Below are positions 1 to 11,791 of a stretch of 64,000 nt of DNA, one piece after another. The notes under the pieces are model-generated. The model saw only the letters and a program-made list of their open reading frames with translations, did not search any database and was not told the origin of the DNA. Source of the stretch: Prostheceraeus crozeri (lineage: Eukaryota > Platyhelminthes > Polycladida > Euryleptidae); contig CAJQUW010005784.1 of the NCBI GenBank assembly GCA_907163375.1, positions 1-64,000 of the forward strand, written 5' to 3'. The translations under genes and the position numbers were made by a program. Within the stretch, counting starts at the first letter, position 1. Each line of letters opens with the position of its first letter.

Positions 1-600
1 AATCCTAATTGCTTTGACAATGATCTCTTCTTGATTAAAATCAAACATTGATGGATTTTCTGTCTAAAAGTAAGAGAAAATTTATTAACCTGCCGATTCA
101 ACTGCAAAAATGTAATTGTTTCTCCATCATTTAAATAGTGTATACCTAAATGTTCTCTTAATTTTCATTTGTTATTGTTTATCAACTTCGTAAGAACCAG
201 GAAAGAAAAGGTTAGTATTTTTCCACGTTTTGAGCCTTTTATCAGGGTAGAATATCTAAATTTGATCATTCACCATCTTTGATAACGTTTTGAAATAGTG
301 TTTAAATGTAGAGAAACTAAGTCAATGCAATTTGTTATAATTTTTTTATTTTGTTCTAAATGTAGAATATGGGTTTAAATTACAAGTGTGTGATGAAGTC
401 AGTTGTTATTAATTTTTTTTAACGAGTCGTACTTAAATTTTGATGTAACCCAAAATCTCTGTCATAATTTTTCTAAATTGATCATTAATTATTGCTCTAA
501 AATCTGCATGGGAACACATTTTTAAACTAAAAAAGTTAAATAACTATGTGTATTGATAAAGTACGATCGATATGATAAAAATCATAGATAAAAATTCATA
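1..600. other. AT-rich stretch, no gene recognised
   Basis: Very AT-rich sequence with no open frame of note on either strand. Nothing was recognised in it; it may be the outer part of the decayed coding remnant that follows. Confidence 0.5.
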
Positions 601-639
601 GAAAAGAAATCATAGATAAAAAAATTAGATAACAACTAT

Positions 640-2470
640 ATTTCAGCCTACACTTTGAATAATCCTTTTCATTTAGAATCTTCTTTTCTAACTAGTTCTT
701 TTCAATATAGTCATGGATATTTCTATTTTGAAACTAGAATTAATGTCCCTTCTGTTTATCTGACAGATATTAAAATATTTAAAATCTATTTAGTAATTCT
801 TGTGGAATCATCTGGTTAAAAAATACAGGTTGTGTTTCAGTTTTTCTGTTTTTCAGATGAAACCCTTTACTCCTAACTTTAACATCCCGTTGATAATAAA
901 TTTTTCTAATTGATGTTATAACGTCTAAGAGATTTTACTGCACCAACTCTGTCTAACATAGCTTTATATTTTATGAGATCTTCTACAGCATAATTATTTA
1001 AATCTGCTCCTCTTAAAAGATTAACAAAATTTCTATCTAAATTAAAAGGAGATTTATCTGGTGATAAAAATTAAACCTCGAAAAGGTTGTGGGTAAACAA
1101 TTATTTCTTTTTGTCCCGGAGGATAAAATCTAGGTTATTGTTTTTCCATCCATAATAAATGAAATAGAAATGTTCAAATTGCAATTAGATTTTGGATAAT
1201 TTGTCTTATTAATGTTTGGATTCTAGTAATCCATAGTCATCCTAATATAGTTTTGTGCTCTGGATCTGTTATATCAATTCTCTTTTATCATTATTTGTAA
1301 GCTCCATTTTTCATGAGTTTTAAATCTGGTTTCATAGTTTTTTCATAAATCAGTTTTTTTTACATTGCTCGGTTTGCTGCATTTTTTTCTCAAACATATC
1401 ATGATTGATATACCAGCTTTTTACTCATTCTATGGTTGAAAGATGATTTTCTTTCATAATATTTTCTTTGTTTTATTAACTCTTCTAATTGTTTTTTTTT
1501 CTTTTAAAAAATTATCAGCTCTTTCAATTTACTTTCCATTTTTATAAAAATATTAAGCAATATATAGTTGAATTTTTGTGGGTAACATTGGAATACAGCA
1601 AAAACACTTTTATTGAACCAAATTATTTTTTTATTGCTTTGATAGTGATATTTTGACATCTTTTCGTTTAAAATTTTTCTCGTATTAAGGTTTTTTGTTT
1701 TAATAAAGATTTCTGTCCTACATAAAGTTTTTTCAGCTCTTCTAAAAAAATTTTTATATCATTTTCTTCATTAAAAATTTTATCATCAATAAAAGTATTA
1801 AAATCACTAGAAATTTTACAATCCTTTTTATTTTAATAATTAACTTTTTCTGTCTGTGATTGAAATGATATTTGATTTTACTTCATTAGCTATTTGATCA
1901 AATTTTTCAATCTCATCTAACGTAATTAACATATCATCACATTTACTCTTTGAATAAGTAGTAGTGTAGTTTATCATAGACTTCTTTAATATGTAAAATG
2001 CTTAGTTTTTTAAATGATTTTCGTTTCTTAGTTATTAAAGATTTATCTAACCATCTGTAACAAGTGAAGTTGCAAATAACACCCGTACCTGTTTAAAGCT
2101 GTAGCAACTACTGGGAATTACTAAAACACCAGAAGATATAACAATTGTCAAAGCACCTAAACTTATTGTTAAGAATAATGCCAATTCCTTGTGTTACATT
2201 CTTAACTTTAGTCCATCTCTTTCTTAATTTTTTATAATGCTCTAATCTTAATAATAATTGAGATTCCTTATCTTTCATATACCTAACTCTATCTTTGTGT
2301 TTTTCTTTATTCATTTTTTCAATGTTAATCTTTTCAATGTCCATTAAAGTAGAACTACGTTCATATGATAACGAAGGATATATTCTTGAGGTTCCTTCCA
2401 CTTTTGTTTCATCCACTTTTGTTTCTTCCATTTTTAATATGAATATTTTGAATAAATATTTTGAATACAA
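640..2470 (-). pseudogene. Decayed AT-rich coding remnant of an unassigned mobile or viral element
   Basis: On the minus strand this block contains a succession of short, protein-like open stretches interrupted by stops and frame changes. Reading leftward: a 120-codon stretch from 2470 whose middle is rich in E, K and R and ends in KLRKRWTKVKNVTQGIGI; a hydrophobic segment near 2100-2190 in the next frame; a lysine-rich helical stretch near 1950-2040; an acidic stretch near 1845-1945; another near 1675-1820; and a stretch at 905-1063 containing NFVNLLRGADLNNYAVEDL. A further piece at 790-910 follows with a frame change. Amino-acid composition is plausible and codon bias is strongly A/T, unlike the Polintons to the right. 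I do not recognise the family. The clustering on one strand suggests a single integrated element now decayed; a virus-like DNA element is only an inference. Confidence 0.4.
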
Positions 2471-2486
2471 TCTTCTGGTATATTGA

Positions 2487-2585
2487 GACTACGTGATATT
2501 TTGAGACAACTTAAATTTTCGTCTGCCTAAATTTTCAAAATTCTTAGACCACGTGATATTTTGAGACAACTTAAATTTTCGCCCT
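2487..2585. repeat. Short direct duplication
   Basis: The segment CCACGTGATATTTTGAGACA with its following bases occurs twice, near 2490 and 2550, separated by about 57 bases. A related CCACGTGAAATTT occurs again near 2590. These lie beside the hairpin at 2665-2725 and may be the edge of the AT-rich element. Confidence 0.6.
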
Positions 2586-2664
2586 TCGGCCACGTGAAAT
2601 TTGAAATCTACCTAAATTTTTGAAATTTTGATTTTTTTGAAAATTTTGAAAAACCCCCGCAAAA

Positions 2665-2725
2665 GTGTGACATCCGGCGCAAGCGAAGCGAAGCAAAGCG
2701 AAGCGTCGCGCCGGATGTCACACTA
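2665..2725. repeat. 17-bp-stem inverted repeat with GAAGC-rich loop
   Basis: Arms AGTGTGACATCCGGCGC (2665-2681) and its exact reverse complement (2709-2725) flank a 27-base loop made largely of GAAGC/GCGAA repeats. This is GC-rich in an otherwise AT-rich region and could fold into a strong hairpin. It could be an element terminus or a transcribed hairpin; nothing decides between them. Confidence 0.8.
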
Positions 2726-2729
2726 TAAA

Positions 2730-4700
2730 CTACTGGTCCTTCATTTATAGAACTTACCTCTCTTGTGGCTTTCTTATAGATAGCTTTATTCCGAGCTGCT
2801 GGATTAATACAGGGCAGATGAGAGATGTCCGCAAGATGAATTTAAGGGAGCTTCATAGGTGTGATTCGGGATGGCAAGAAGTGGGATCTGAGATCACGAT
2901 GCGCAGCTGCGCTCCTAAATGATAGTGTCAAACAAAAGTTCTTCAACAATAGAGACCACCTTCTCCCATTGGCACCAAAGTCACCGTCACTCCATTGATG
3001 AGAAAGGAAGTCCTTCTTCAGTTGTGAACTACTCGCACTTGTTCTTTTATCTTCCTTCGTGGTTTTCCTTCTCAACTTCGCGTTTTGAGAGCTTATTTTC
3101 TGAAAAATCAATTAAATCATGAGTAACAAAATTGAAGATATTTCATAAATCACGCATATGATTTTACTTTAATTAGTCATTTGACTGAACTTCATTTTTG
3201 TATTGCAAAGTTCTATGATAAATTCTGCGGACATAGATGAAAGCCAGTCCGAAAACATAATGCATAGCAGTAACACAACAGGATAATAGCGATATAATCT
3301 CATCAAAATAATAGCATTATTGATAAACCATAACGCAATGATATGCCGGTATATCGCGAATTCCGTCAATGTAGTGCTCCATGTATGAAAACGAATTCTG
3401 ATATACGTATATAAACGAAAGGTGATTATATGAGCTCTCACAAATTTTCACAGTATAACAACAGATATTCCTATAGTGCCATAGCAGGGTTTCCCAACCG
3501 AGGAGAGATCGCCAGGGGGTCCACGTAGGTCAAGGGATGATTTTTTTTTGGGGGGGGCGAAACTTTAGGAAATATGCCAGGGGTTCACAAGAGCACCAGA
3601 AGCTACTCTTTTCAATACATCCCTACAATACTTCTGCAAATCACTTAGCATACTGTGATCGGACGTCATGAACAATCATAATTTTCCTTGCTGAGCTGTG
3701 AGCTACAAGGTTCGAAAAGGCACGTATTAATTCAAAGACTAAGTTATTCAGCATTGTCAATAAGTTAGAATTCAGGTATAGGAAACTCATGAGACACGAC
3801 TTCGCGATCACTTGCCAATTTTGCCATGCTTCCGATCATATGCCATGCGTCCGTGGTTTGATCATCACAGAGCATGTCCTTCCACTCATGAATGACTTCC
3901 GGCATCGATTCCAGGATTTGTAAGAAATGGAAGAAATGCAAAGCTGCCTAACTCAGTCATCTGTTTACAAAGCGTAGCATTAAGAACTGCTACCAAATGG
4001 AGCTGGTTGACAATTCGAACGGAGTTGAATGAGCAAGGTCAGGATACACTGAAGCATGCCATCGAAACTTCATGATAATAGTGTCTTCCTTAGAGGTCAA
4101 ACCAGTCTTGAATATGTGGAACCTTTGGAAACTACTTCAGTAATCACAGCACATAATTTAGTCAACCATTGAAGATTTGTGGAATCTGAGTGGACAGCCC
4201 ACTTAACATCTAGATTTTCACTTCATTATGAATGACACTGCACCAAAATAAGCAGAATATTTTATTTGCTTTGAATTTTTGAACGAGTTTCATTTGAAAC
4301 GTGCTATATTTAAAAAAATGCATCTCGGTTACTTTTCATCTACGTGTTTTGGTTATCCAGATAATCCAACCAAGGCCTATAAATCGCTAACTTCCTGACG
4401 CTCATTGGAGCGGCAGCTCTAACTGCATTTCGAAAATTGAATAAAATCCTATTGAAATTCAACTCTGTGACATTGATCTTGTATTTTTCTTTAATCGTAT
4501 ATTTGAGTACGAGCTAAAAACCCTCAGAGCAAATTAATTACATTGCAATTCAATAACTAGGTAAATCAAGGAAACCACAAATACCGGTACATGGAAACTA
4601 TGTACTAAGTCGTCATATTTTAACTCCACAAATTTAGTAGATCTTTCAGACGAATTCAAAGTCCGGATATCTCGATCTTCAATCCCAGGATTTCAGAAAC
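2730..4700. other. Non-coding stretch, nothing firm recognised
   Basis: No convincing gene. A CAGGGTTTCCCAACC string at about 3485 with a following G-run resembles the terminal sequence of some hAT-type transposons, but I found no matching partner end and no transposase reading frame nearby. Confidence 0.4.
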
Positions 4701-4706
4701 AAAAAA

Positions 4707-5108
4707 TTAACCAGAATTCCTTTTCTTCTCCGATAACTGTGATCTCAAGCACTTGATTTGCCGCCTCATTTTCGTCAAAGTTCGCCAACAAATGCTCACT
4801 TCCATGCAACTTGCTTCGTACTGTAGTTCAACAGGATCTAAAAAATATTCGCAAGGGTCCACTTCGTTTTCATCCCTTTCAGATGCAGGTGCTGGATTAT
4901 CAGGGCGGTAGGAAGGTATTAGAGCAGGAGCAGGTAGGTCTCGACTTTGGCTGTATAATTTTGGCATTTTAGGGCTTGGACTGATGGATTCCACTCTTAT
5001 TACGAATGGACATTTACAAGCACCTTTAATTACAGTTTGAGATTCATATATTGATGTTGGGTAGCTCAACCTCTTCCTCGTCAGTCTTGAAGCAAAATAG
5101 TCAGACAT
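4707..5108 (-). CDS. Unassigned 133-codon open frame beside a TA microsatellite
   Basis: This is the longest plausible protein frame in the left 9 kb outside repeats. The product has a proline- and serine-rich middle, an acidic segment (DENEVD), and a C-terminal leucine/basic segment (WRTLTKMRRQIKCLRSQL) that could form a short coiled coil. It begins just inside the flank of the TA microsatellite. Such a tail is reminiscent of transposon-associated DNA-binding proteins, but no zinc-binding or catalytic motif is visible, so that is speculation. It could be a single exon or chance. Confidence 0.25.
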   Translation of the reverse strand: MSDYFASRLTRKRLSYPTSIYESQTVIKGACKCPFVIRVESISPSPKMPKLYSQSRDLPAPALIPSYRPDNPAPASERDENEVDPCEYFLDPVELQYEASCMEVSICWRTLTKMRRQIKCLRSQLSEKKRNSG

Positions 5109-5139
5109 TGTTAGATATTAAGCTTTGGAGGCAACATCT

Positions 5140-5142
<3 letters not shown>

Positions 5143-5202
<60 letters not shown>

Positions 5203-5223
5203 CCAGTTGTAACTCGCGCCCCA
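5143..5223. repeat. TA microsatellite joined to a GCGCGAGTTAC motif (minus orientation)
   Basis: A 58-base (AT)n run (5143-5200) is directly followed by AACCAGTTGTAACTCGCGCC. The reverse complement of this junction recurs at 11695-11730, where GGCGCGAGTGGCAACTGG runs into another (TA)n. The two copies lie in opposite orientations and share the same microsatellite boundary, which marks them as one repeat family. Confidence 0.8.
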
Positions 5224-8200
5224 CAAAAAATACACTTTTACATATTCGCCTAGTGAAAGCGATTGACTGAAATTCAACGCGGTTTGCGACTTGAAGCTTA
5301 TGAACAGTTGCCTCAAGTATGTTTTTGCTGTATTTCCAATGGCTATTGACCTCACCAGCATGTGGAAATAAGAAAAAACCCGATTTTCCACTTCTCCATG
5401 TGACAAGTGTTAGCACTCCCCAATGCTTCCGGGGATTGTTTGACAGTCTTTCCATCTTAATTTATAGCAAAATGACTTTTCCTAAGCTTTATTGAAGTCT
5501 TAAGATTCAATGTAGAAAAATACATATTTAGGAAAATATAATTAAAGTCGAAGTTTTGTAGTTGTGCAGGGCCTATGGGGTGCTATGACCACAACTTCAT
5601 ATTGAAGTGAGTGTTTGATTGAGAAAGTTTGGATCGATGAATTTTCAAGCAATTTTTTGCATACCACCTTATTTTTGGTCATAAATCTCGAATCTGTCCT
5701 CAGTTTTTCCAAAATCGGTCATCAAGTAGGTCACCCAGATGACCTACTTTGACATGCAAACCTTGTATAACCCTTGTTTGCGGATATCCGTTCTCATTCA
5801 GCATCATTTACCACTTTCATGAGCATCCACATATGATTTTGATGTGAACATGTATATGACATAAACATTTGCTTGATTGAAGGCCAATAAGTAGGCCAAC
5901 CAGATGACCTGCTTTTATCCAAAAACTGTCTTTATCCTTAATTGTCGGATATTTCATATCACAAAGTATCATTGACCTCCTTGATGGGCGTAAAGCATGA
6001 TTTTAAGAAAAGAAAGCTCCTAGAATGTTTTTTTGCATGCTTGGAAGTCAAGAAACAAGCCAAATACTCATGTTGTTTTGCTCACAAAAACTTATCACGA
6101 AGTCCGTCATCGCTTGACGCTGTTGATGCTGCAGATTTTGTTGTTCATTAGCTGCGACATTGTGTATTTGGTCTCATTTTGTACCATATTAATGTCTCGG
6201 CCGTGTATAATGGTCCTCACCATGCAAAAACCTTGAAATGGACATGAATGACGGAATTTCTTGAATTCTAGGATTTATTGTTTGACAACACAACCACAGA
6301 TCCATAATATGTCACGAACAACTCACACTAGAGATGTACAAAGCACAAAGCATAAAGATTCTATCTTTTTATGGAACAATACTCTCTCTACACCGAAAAT
6401 ATGAAAATCTTTTCATGATTAAAGAACATTGTGTGAATTGTTTTACTGTACACAGGAATTGGAATGAACGTGTTTCAAAAAATGTTTTCACAGCTGGATG
6501 CTAAATACTTCATGATAGTCTGAGTCTTCTGCCTTTTGGACAAGGTCGAAATTACTTGACATATGTTATCCTCATCATCCAAGACGTCGTTAAGAAAAAT
6601 GTCATGAATGAGAATATCTTACATTCCATCGAATTTCGCATTTCAAGTGTTATTTCATGAAACTTCGTTTTCATTAATACTTCACATCGATTGAAACATT
6701 TCTTGGCTGTTATAGTCTTCGTAATAAATATAAGACAAAACAATGTCATCAGTAATTGCGAGGCCTTTCGCCGATTCTTTTCGGGCAACACTTCGGGACG
6801 CGTACATGAAAGAAAATTAAAGTCATTATATACAGATAAAGTGAATAAAGTCAAAGAGTAAAAGTCACTGCCACGGGAGTGCGAGCGTCAACACTGTTTG
6901 CTTCTGAACGCATAAAACCGGCCGCAATGATGCTATCATTGTCGCTTCGAGAAATGGCAGCAACATTGGGTGGCGTGCACGAACCAGCTGCTTGAAGAGG
7001 GAGGTCTTCTGGTTGGCTGCGATCGAATGATGTGCACGTCATCGTGTGTTACTTCACAATTTCATAGATTTGTTAGCAAAATTCGTTCGCCATAATGCTA
7101 GCTCTGCGACACTTTAGTATGAATAATGCTTATAAACATCAAGTCGAGGTCGAATATGTTGGATAATGAGTTGATTGACTAGTTCGATGATTTTAATTAG
7201 CAGTGGCTATTACACCGGCTTAGACCTAGAAAATTAAATCCATGTCCATTACCATGCCTCCTATTTCTGCGGTATAAAAATCACTCAGTTTAACTAGAAA
7301 CATGAATCAGAGTGTGTCTTAACTCTCCTTGTGCGGTTGAGCCTTGGAATTCTTCGTCTTCTACATATCATGAAAAATCCAGTGACATCCTTAGCAGAGC
7401 TAGCTTGTTTCCAAGCTCCCATCGAATCCAAGATATGTAATATTCCAGAAACTCAATATACCGGAATCATCGTGCTTGTTGTGATTGTTTTCATTTTGTT
7501 ACTTATTTCAGAGGCAGTGGCATTGCTGGCTTAGCTGGTGTAGTAGCCGGAAGACCAAAATAATAGCTGCTACGCTGGTGTGATTGCCACGGCCATATAT
7601 TGTCTTTTGCTAAGTGTATTTCAAAAAAGTAACTGGACTGTCGAAGTCCATTGCAGCCTGATTAATAGTAGGAACCACGTAGCAGTGTCCTGAATCCATC
7701 GAAGATATCCTCAGTTCAAACATTTGATCGTAGTGGGGCTCTCGAAGGGCATCGGGCATACAGTGGCAGCACATCTGATCGATTCCCGGTTGTCATGTTG
7801 CACTCACCTGCAGCTTCCCTCCCGCTATCAAAAAGTATTTTGTTGAACGTTTGGACAAGGCTGAAAAGTAGGCATGGGTCAAGTGATGCTCTCTTAGAAA
7901 CATTTCCTGAAATCTTTTTCGCGTTGTCCATTGGATTCGCCACGCAGTAGGCCTATTGATTTTCCTGATAGTCAAACTTTTTCTATCGAAGAACTATTGC
8001 TGCATGTTTCTCATCGAAACGATGCTATATCAAGCACTTAAATGTGTTGATTGTGCTAAATTTCGATGCTGCTAGTGCAGAAATCGATTGCTGTAAATTG
8101 TTATGAAAAAATGTTTAGACAGGCCTAATGCTTTGATAATGGGTTAAGAATTAGTGAAACCGTTACTCTTTTTTAACTTTTTACACTTTTTTAATAGGCC

Positions 8201-9330
8201 GACTATGACTAAATGTACAAGCCTAGTTGTAGTCCTGAAATTCCTACTATCCATTACATACTATACATGTATAGCATACATATACAGTGTACAGAATAGT
8301 ATACATATAGTATCCACTACATACTCAAAAGTCATATAATTGAAAGGGAGATTCTAAGCGCGACGTACGTGAGTGTTGGAGAAAAATGTTTCAATCTTTG
8401 AAAAAAATTTATTTCAAAATTATCAAACAAATTCGTATGCAATTTCACTTAACTCTTTCAGAAACTCCATGACTACAGGGAAATTTATATACAGTCGAAG
8501 CTCGTTAATTCGGACACGGATAATTCTAAATTCTAAATTTCTACCGTCATTGTAATGTTTATATCAAGCATGGCGTAATAGCGTCTTGAGTTATAATGTT
8601 TTTGTGTATCTATGAGAATTCCGTCATTTTTGTTTTATATTCACGGAGGTTTCCTTTTAGGTTACCAACATCAGAATGCATGCTCGTTCGAATGCATCCC
8701 AATGTTTCAAAGACTGAAAAGTCGACCGACATGAAAAATCCAATCGTAAGTTCCTATCTCATGAATCCAATCGGAGAGTCGACTTGCTTTGATTTCTCAT
8801 CAATTTGTAAACGAAAAAGTTCGTATTGTCAGAAAATGTCCTTCATTTAGAAACCATTCCTCATTCTTAGAACGAAAAATGAATGTGATCGGTGGAACAA
8901 AAAAAAAACGCATCGAAATAACGTGCATCGACTAATGCAAAATCGACACAGCACGATTAGCACTTTTAGCTGTTATGGCAAAGGTATATAACGTAGTTTT
9001 TAGAGCAATATCAACTACATGTACTAAATTATCCTATAAAAAAATAGGATCCTGCTAACTTCTCAGTCATTGTACCTGTGATAAAAATAAATTTTGAGTC
9101 TCATCCAGACTACTTCGAAGAATAGTAGTAAATGTACCGAACCGAAACTCTCAAATGTGTTTTACTTAAAGTATAGGGATGTCGGGTAATTGCAAGTGAA
9201 TTTGCGGATTCACAATTCCAAAACGGTTCATCGGTAGTCGGTGTTTCGGTATCGGAGTGTAAAGCTCCACTCCAGTGATTCAAGAGTAAGGATACAAACA
9301 CTGACTATCTGAACACATGCATACAACACA
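5224..9330. other. Non-coding stretch, nothing firm recognised
   Basis: Only short chance frames are present. A string resembling a pogo/Tigger-type terminal sequence (CAGTCGAAGCTCGTTAATTC, about 8492) is seen without a partner end. Confidence 0.4.
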
Positions 9331-9340
9331 TCCATGGACA

Positions 9341-11500
9341 CGGACCAGGCTCTGGCAGCATCTGTTTAGGCCTATTACACCTTCAAATCATCCTACCACA
9401 GGTGTTCGCTGTCAAAATCCGTCTCCGACAAGTGGAAGTTGATGATTGGTGATGACCGGGTCCTAGGAATTGGTGCGGACCAGGCCTTGGCAGCATCTGT
9501 TTAGGCCTATTACATCTTGAAATCATCCTACCACAGGTGTTCGCTGTCAAAATCCGTCTCCGACAAGTGGAAGTTGATGATTGGTGATGACCGGGTCCTA
9601 GGAATTGGTGCGGACCAGGCCCTGGAAGCATCTGTATAGACCTATTACACCTTGAAATCATCCTACCACAGGTGTTCGCTGTCAAAATCCGTCTCCGACA
9701 AGTGGAAGTTGATGATTGGTGATGACCGGGTCCTAGGAATTGGTGCGGACCAGGCCCTGGCAGCATCTGTTTAGGCCTATTACACCTTGAAATCATCCTA
9801 CCACAGGTGTTCACTGTCAAAATCCGTCTCCGACAAGTGGAAGTTGATGATTGGTGATGACCGGGTCCTAGGAATTGGTGCGGACCAGGCCCTGGCAGCA
9901 TCTGTTTAGGCCTATTACACCTTCAAATCATCCTACCACAGGTGTTCACTGTCAAAATCCGTCTCCGACAAGTGGAAGTTGATGATTGGTGATGACCGGG
10001 TCCTAGGAATTGGTGCGGACCAGGCCCTGGCAGCATCTGTTTAGGCCTATTACACCTTGAAATCATCCTACCACAGGTGTTCGCTGTCAAAATCCGTCTC
10101 CGACAAGTGGAAGTTGATGATTGGTGATGACCGGGTCCTAGGAATTGGTGCGGACCAGGCCCTGGCAGCATCTGTTTAGGCCTATTACACCTTCAAATCA
10201 TCCTACCACAGGTGTTCGCTGTCAAAATCCGTCTCCGACAAGTGGAAGTTGATGATTGGTGATGACCGGGTCCTAGGAATTGGTGCGGACCAGGCCTTGG
10301 CAGCATCTGTTTAGGCCTATTACATCTTGAAATCATCCTACCACAGGTGTTCGCTGTCAAAATCCGTCTCCGACAAGTGGAAGTTGATGATTGGTGATGA
10401 CCGGGTCCTAGGAATTGGTGCGGACCAGGCTCTGGCAGCATCTGTTTAGGCCTATTACACCTTGAAATCATCCTACCACAGGTGTTCACTGTCAAAATCC
10501 GTCTCCGACAAGTGGAAGTTGATGATTGGTGATGACCGGGTCCTAGGAATTGGTGCGGACCAGGCCCTGGCAGCATCTGTTTAGGCCTATTACACCTTCA
10601 AATCATCCTACCACAGGTGTTCGCTGTCAAAATCCGTCTCCGACAAGTGGAAGTTGATGATTGGTGATGACCGGGTCCTAGGAATTAGTGCGGACCAGGC
10701 CCTGGCAGCATCTGTTTAGGCCTATTACACCTTGAAATCATCCTACCACAGGTGTTCGCTGTCAAAATCCGTCTCCGACAAGTGGAAGTTGATGATTGGT
10801 GATGACCGGGTCCTAGGAATTGGTGCGGACCAGGCCCTGGCAGCATCTGTTTAGGCCTATTACACCTTGAAATCATCCTACCACAGGTGTTCGCTGTCAA
10901 AATCCGTCTCCGACAAGTGGAAGTTGATGATTGGTGATGACCGGGTCCTAGGAATTGGTGCGGACCAGGCCCTGGCAGCATCTGTTTAGGCCTATTACAC
11001 CTTCAAATCATCCTACCACAGGTGTTCGCTGTCAAAATCCGTCTCCGACAAGTGGAAGTTGATGATTGGTGATGACCGGGTCCTAGGAATTGGTGCGGAC
11101 CAGGCCTTGGCAGCATCTGTTTAGGCCTATTACATCTTGAAATCATCCTACCACAGGTGTTCGCTGTCAAAATCCGTCTCCGACAAGTGGAAGTTGATGA
11201 TTGGTGATGACCGGGTCCTAGGAATTGGTGCGGACCAGGCCCTGGCAGCATCTGTTTAGGCCTATTACACCTTCAAATCATCCTACCACAGGTGTTCACT
11301 GTCAAAATCCGTCTCCGACAAGTGGAAGTTGATGATTGGTGATGACCGGGTCCTAGGAATTGGTGCGGACCAGGCCCTGGCAGCATCTGTTTAGGCCTAT
11401 TACACCTTCAAATCATCCTACCACAGGTGTTCGCTGTCAAAATCCGTCTCCGACAAGTGGAAGTTGATGATTGGTGATGACCGGGTCCTAGGAATTGGTG
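9341..11500. repeat. 135-bp tandem repeat array, 16 units
   Basis: Unit landmarks (CAGCATCTGT) recur exactly every 135 bases from 9356 to 11381, giving 16 units with very few differences. Variable sites are CTTC/CTTG-AAATC, TGTTCRCTG and CCYTGG. The diagnostic pair of units, C-type then the double T-type, occurs at units 1-2, 7-8 and 13-14, a spacing of six units (810 bp), so part of the array was amplified as a larger block. Because 135 is divisible by three, the minus strand stays open as a 45-residue repeat, interrupted by TGA only in units with CTTC. This is best read as a non-coding satellite rather than a protein gene. On its right it runs directly into the GGGGCGCGAGT block. Confidence 0.95.
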
Positions 11501-11720
11501 GGTCGGGCGCAAGTGACAGAATGGGGCCCAAGTTACAGAAGTTGGGGCGCGAGTGACAAGTACATATGTATAGTGGGGCCCAAGTTACACTTATTTATTC
11601 GCATTGGGGCGCGAGTGACAGGAAGTGGGGCGCTAGTGACAGCTATTTATACGAGTTTGGGCGCGAGTGACACTTATGGGGCGCGAGTTACACTTAGGGT
11701 AGGGCGCGAGTGGCAACTGG

Positions 11721-11721
<1 letters not shown>
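11501..11721 (+). repeat. Degenerate GGGGCGCGAGTKACA motif block
   Basis: Seven or more copies of a GGGGCGCGAGTGACA / GGGGCCCAAGTTACA-like motif are spaced irregularly (about 25-45 bases) between the 135-bp array and the TA microsatellite. The last copies lead into ACTGGTTATATA. A single related copy borders the TA run at 5200 in reverse orientation. Function unknown; a tandem core followed by short motifs and a microsatellite resembles the general plan of non-autonomous Helitron-like elements, which is only an analogy. Confidence 0.7.

Positions 11722-11791
<70 letters not shown>
11722..11791. repeat. TA microsatellite
   Basis: About 70 bases of near-pure (TA)n with one GT interruption, directly following the GGGGCGCGAGT block. 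Confidence 0.95.

Noticed and set aside
3485-3600. Possible hAT-type terminus (CAGGGTTTCCCAACC followed by a G-run)
   Set aside because: No second terminus, 8-bp duplication or transposase frame found within the region.
5101-5455. Open frames with long isoleucine-tyrosine repeats, also at 11495-11886
   Set aside because: Direct translation of the TA microsatellites.
8492-8522. Possible pogo/Tigger-type terminal sequence
   Set aside because: A single short resemblance with no inverted partner.
9383-11251. Series of open minus-strand frames with a 45-residue proline/glycine/histidine repeat
   Set aside because: The frame is open only because the 135-bp unit is divisible by three, and it is stopped in every unit bearing the C variant. 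No start, splice or promoter evidence; treated as satellite DNA.
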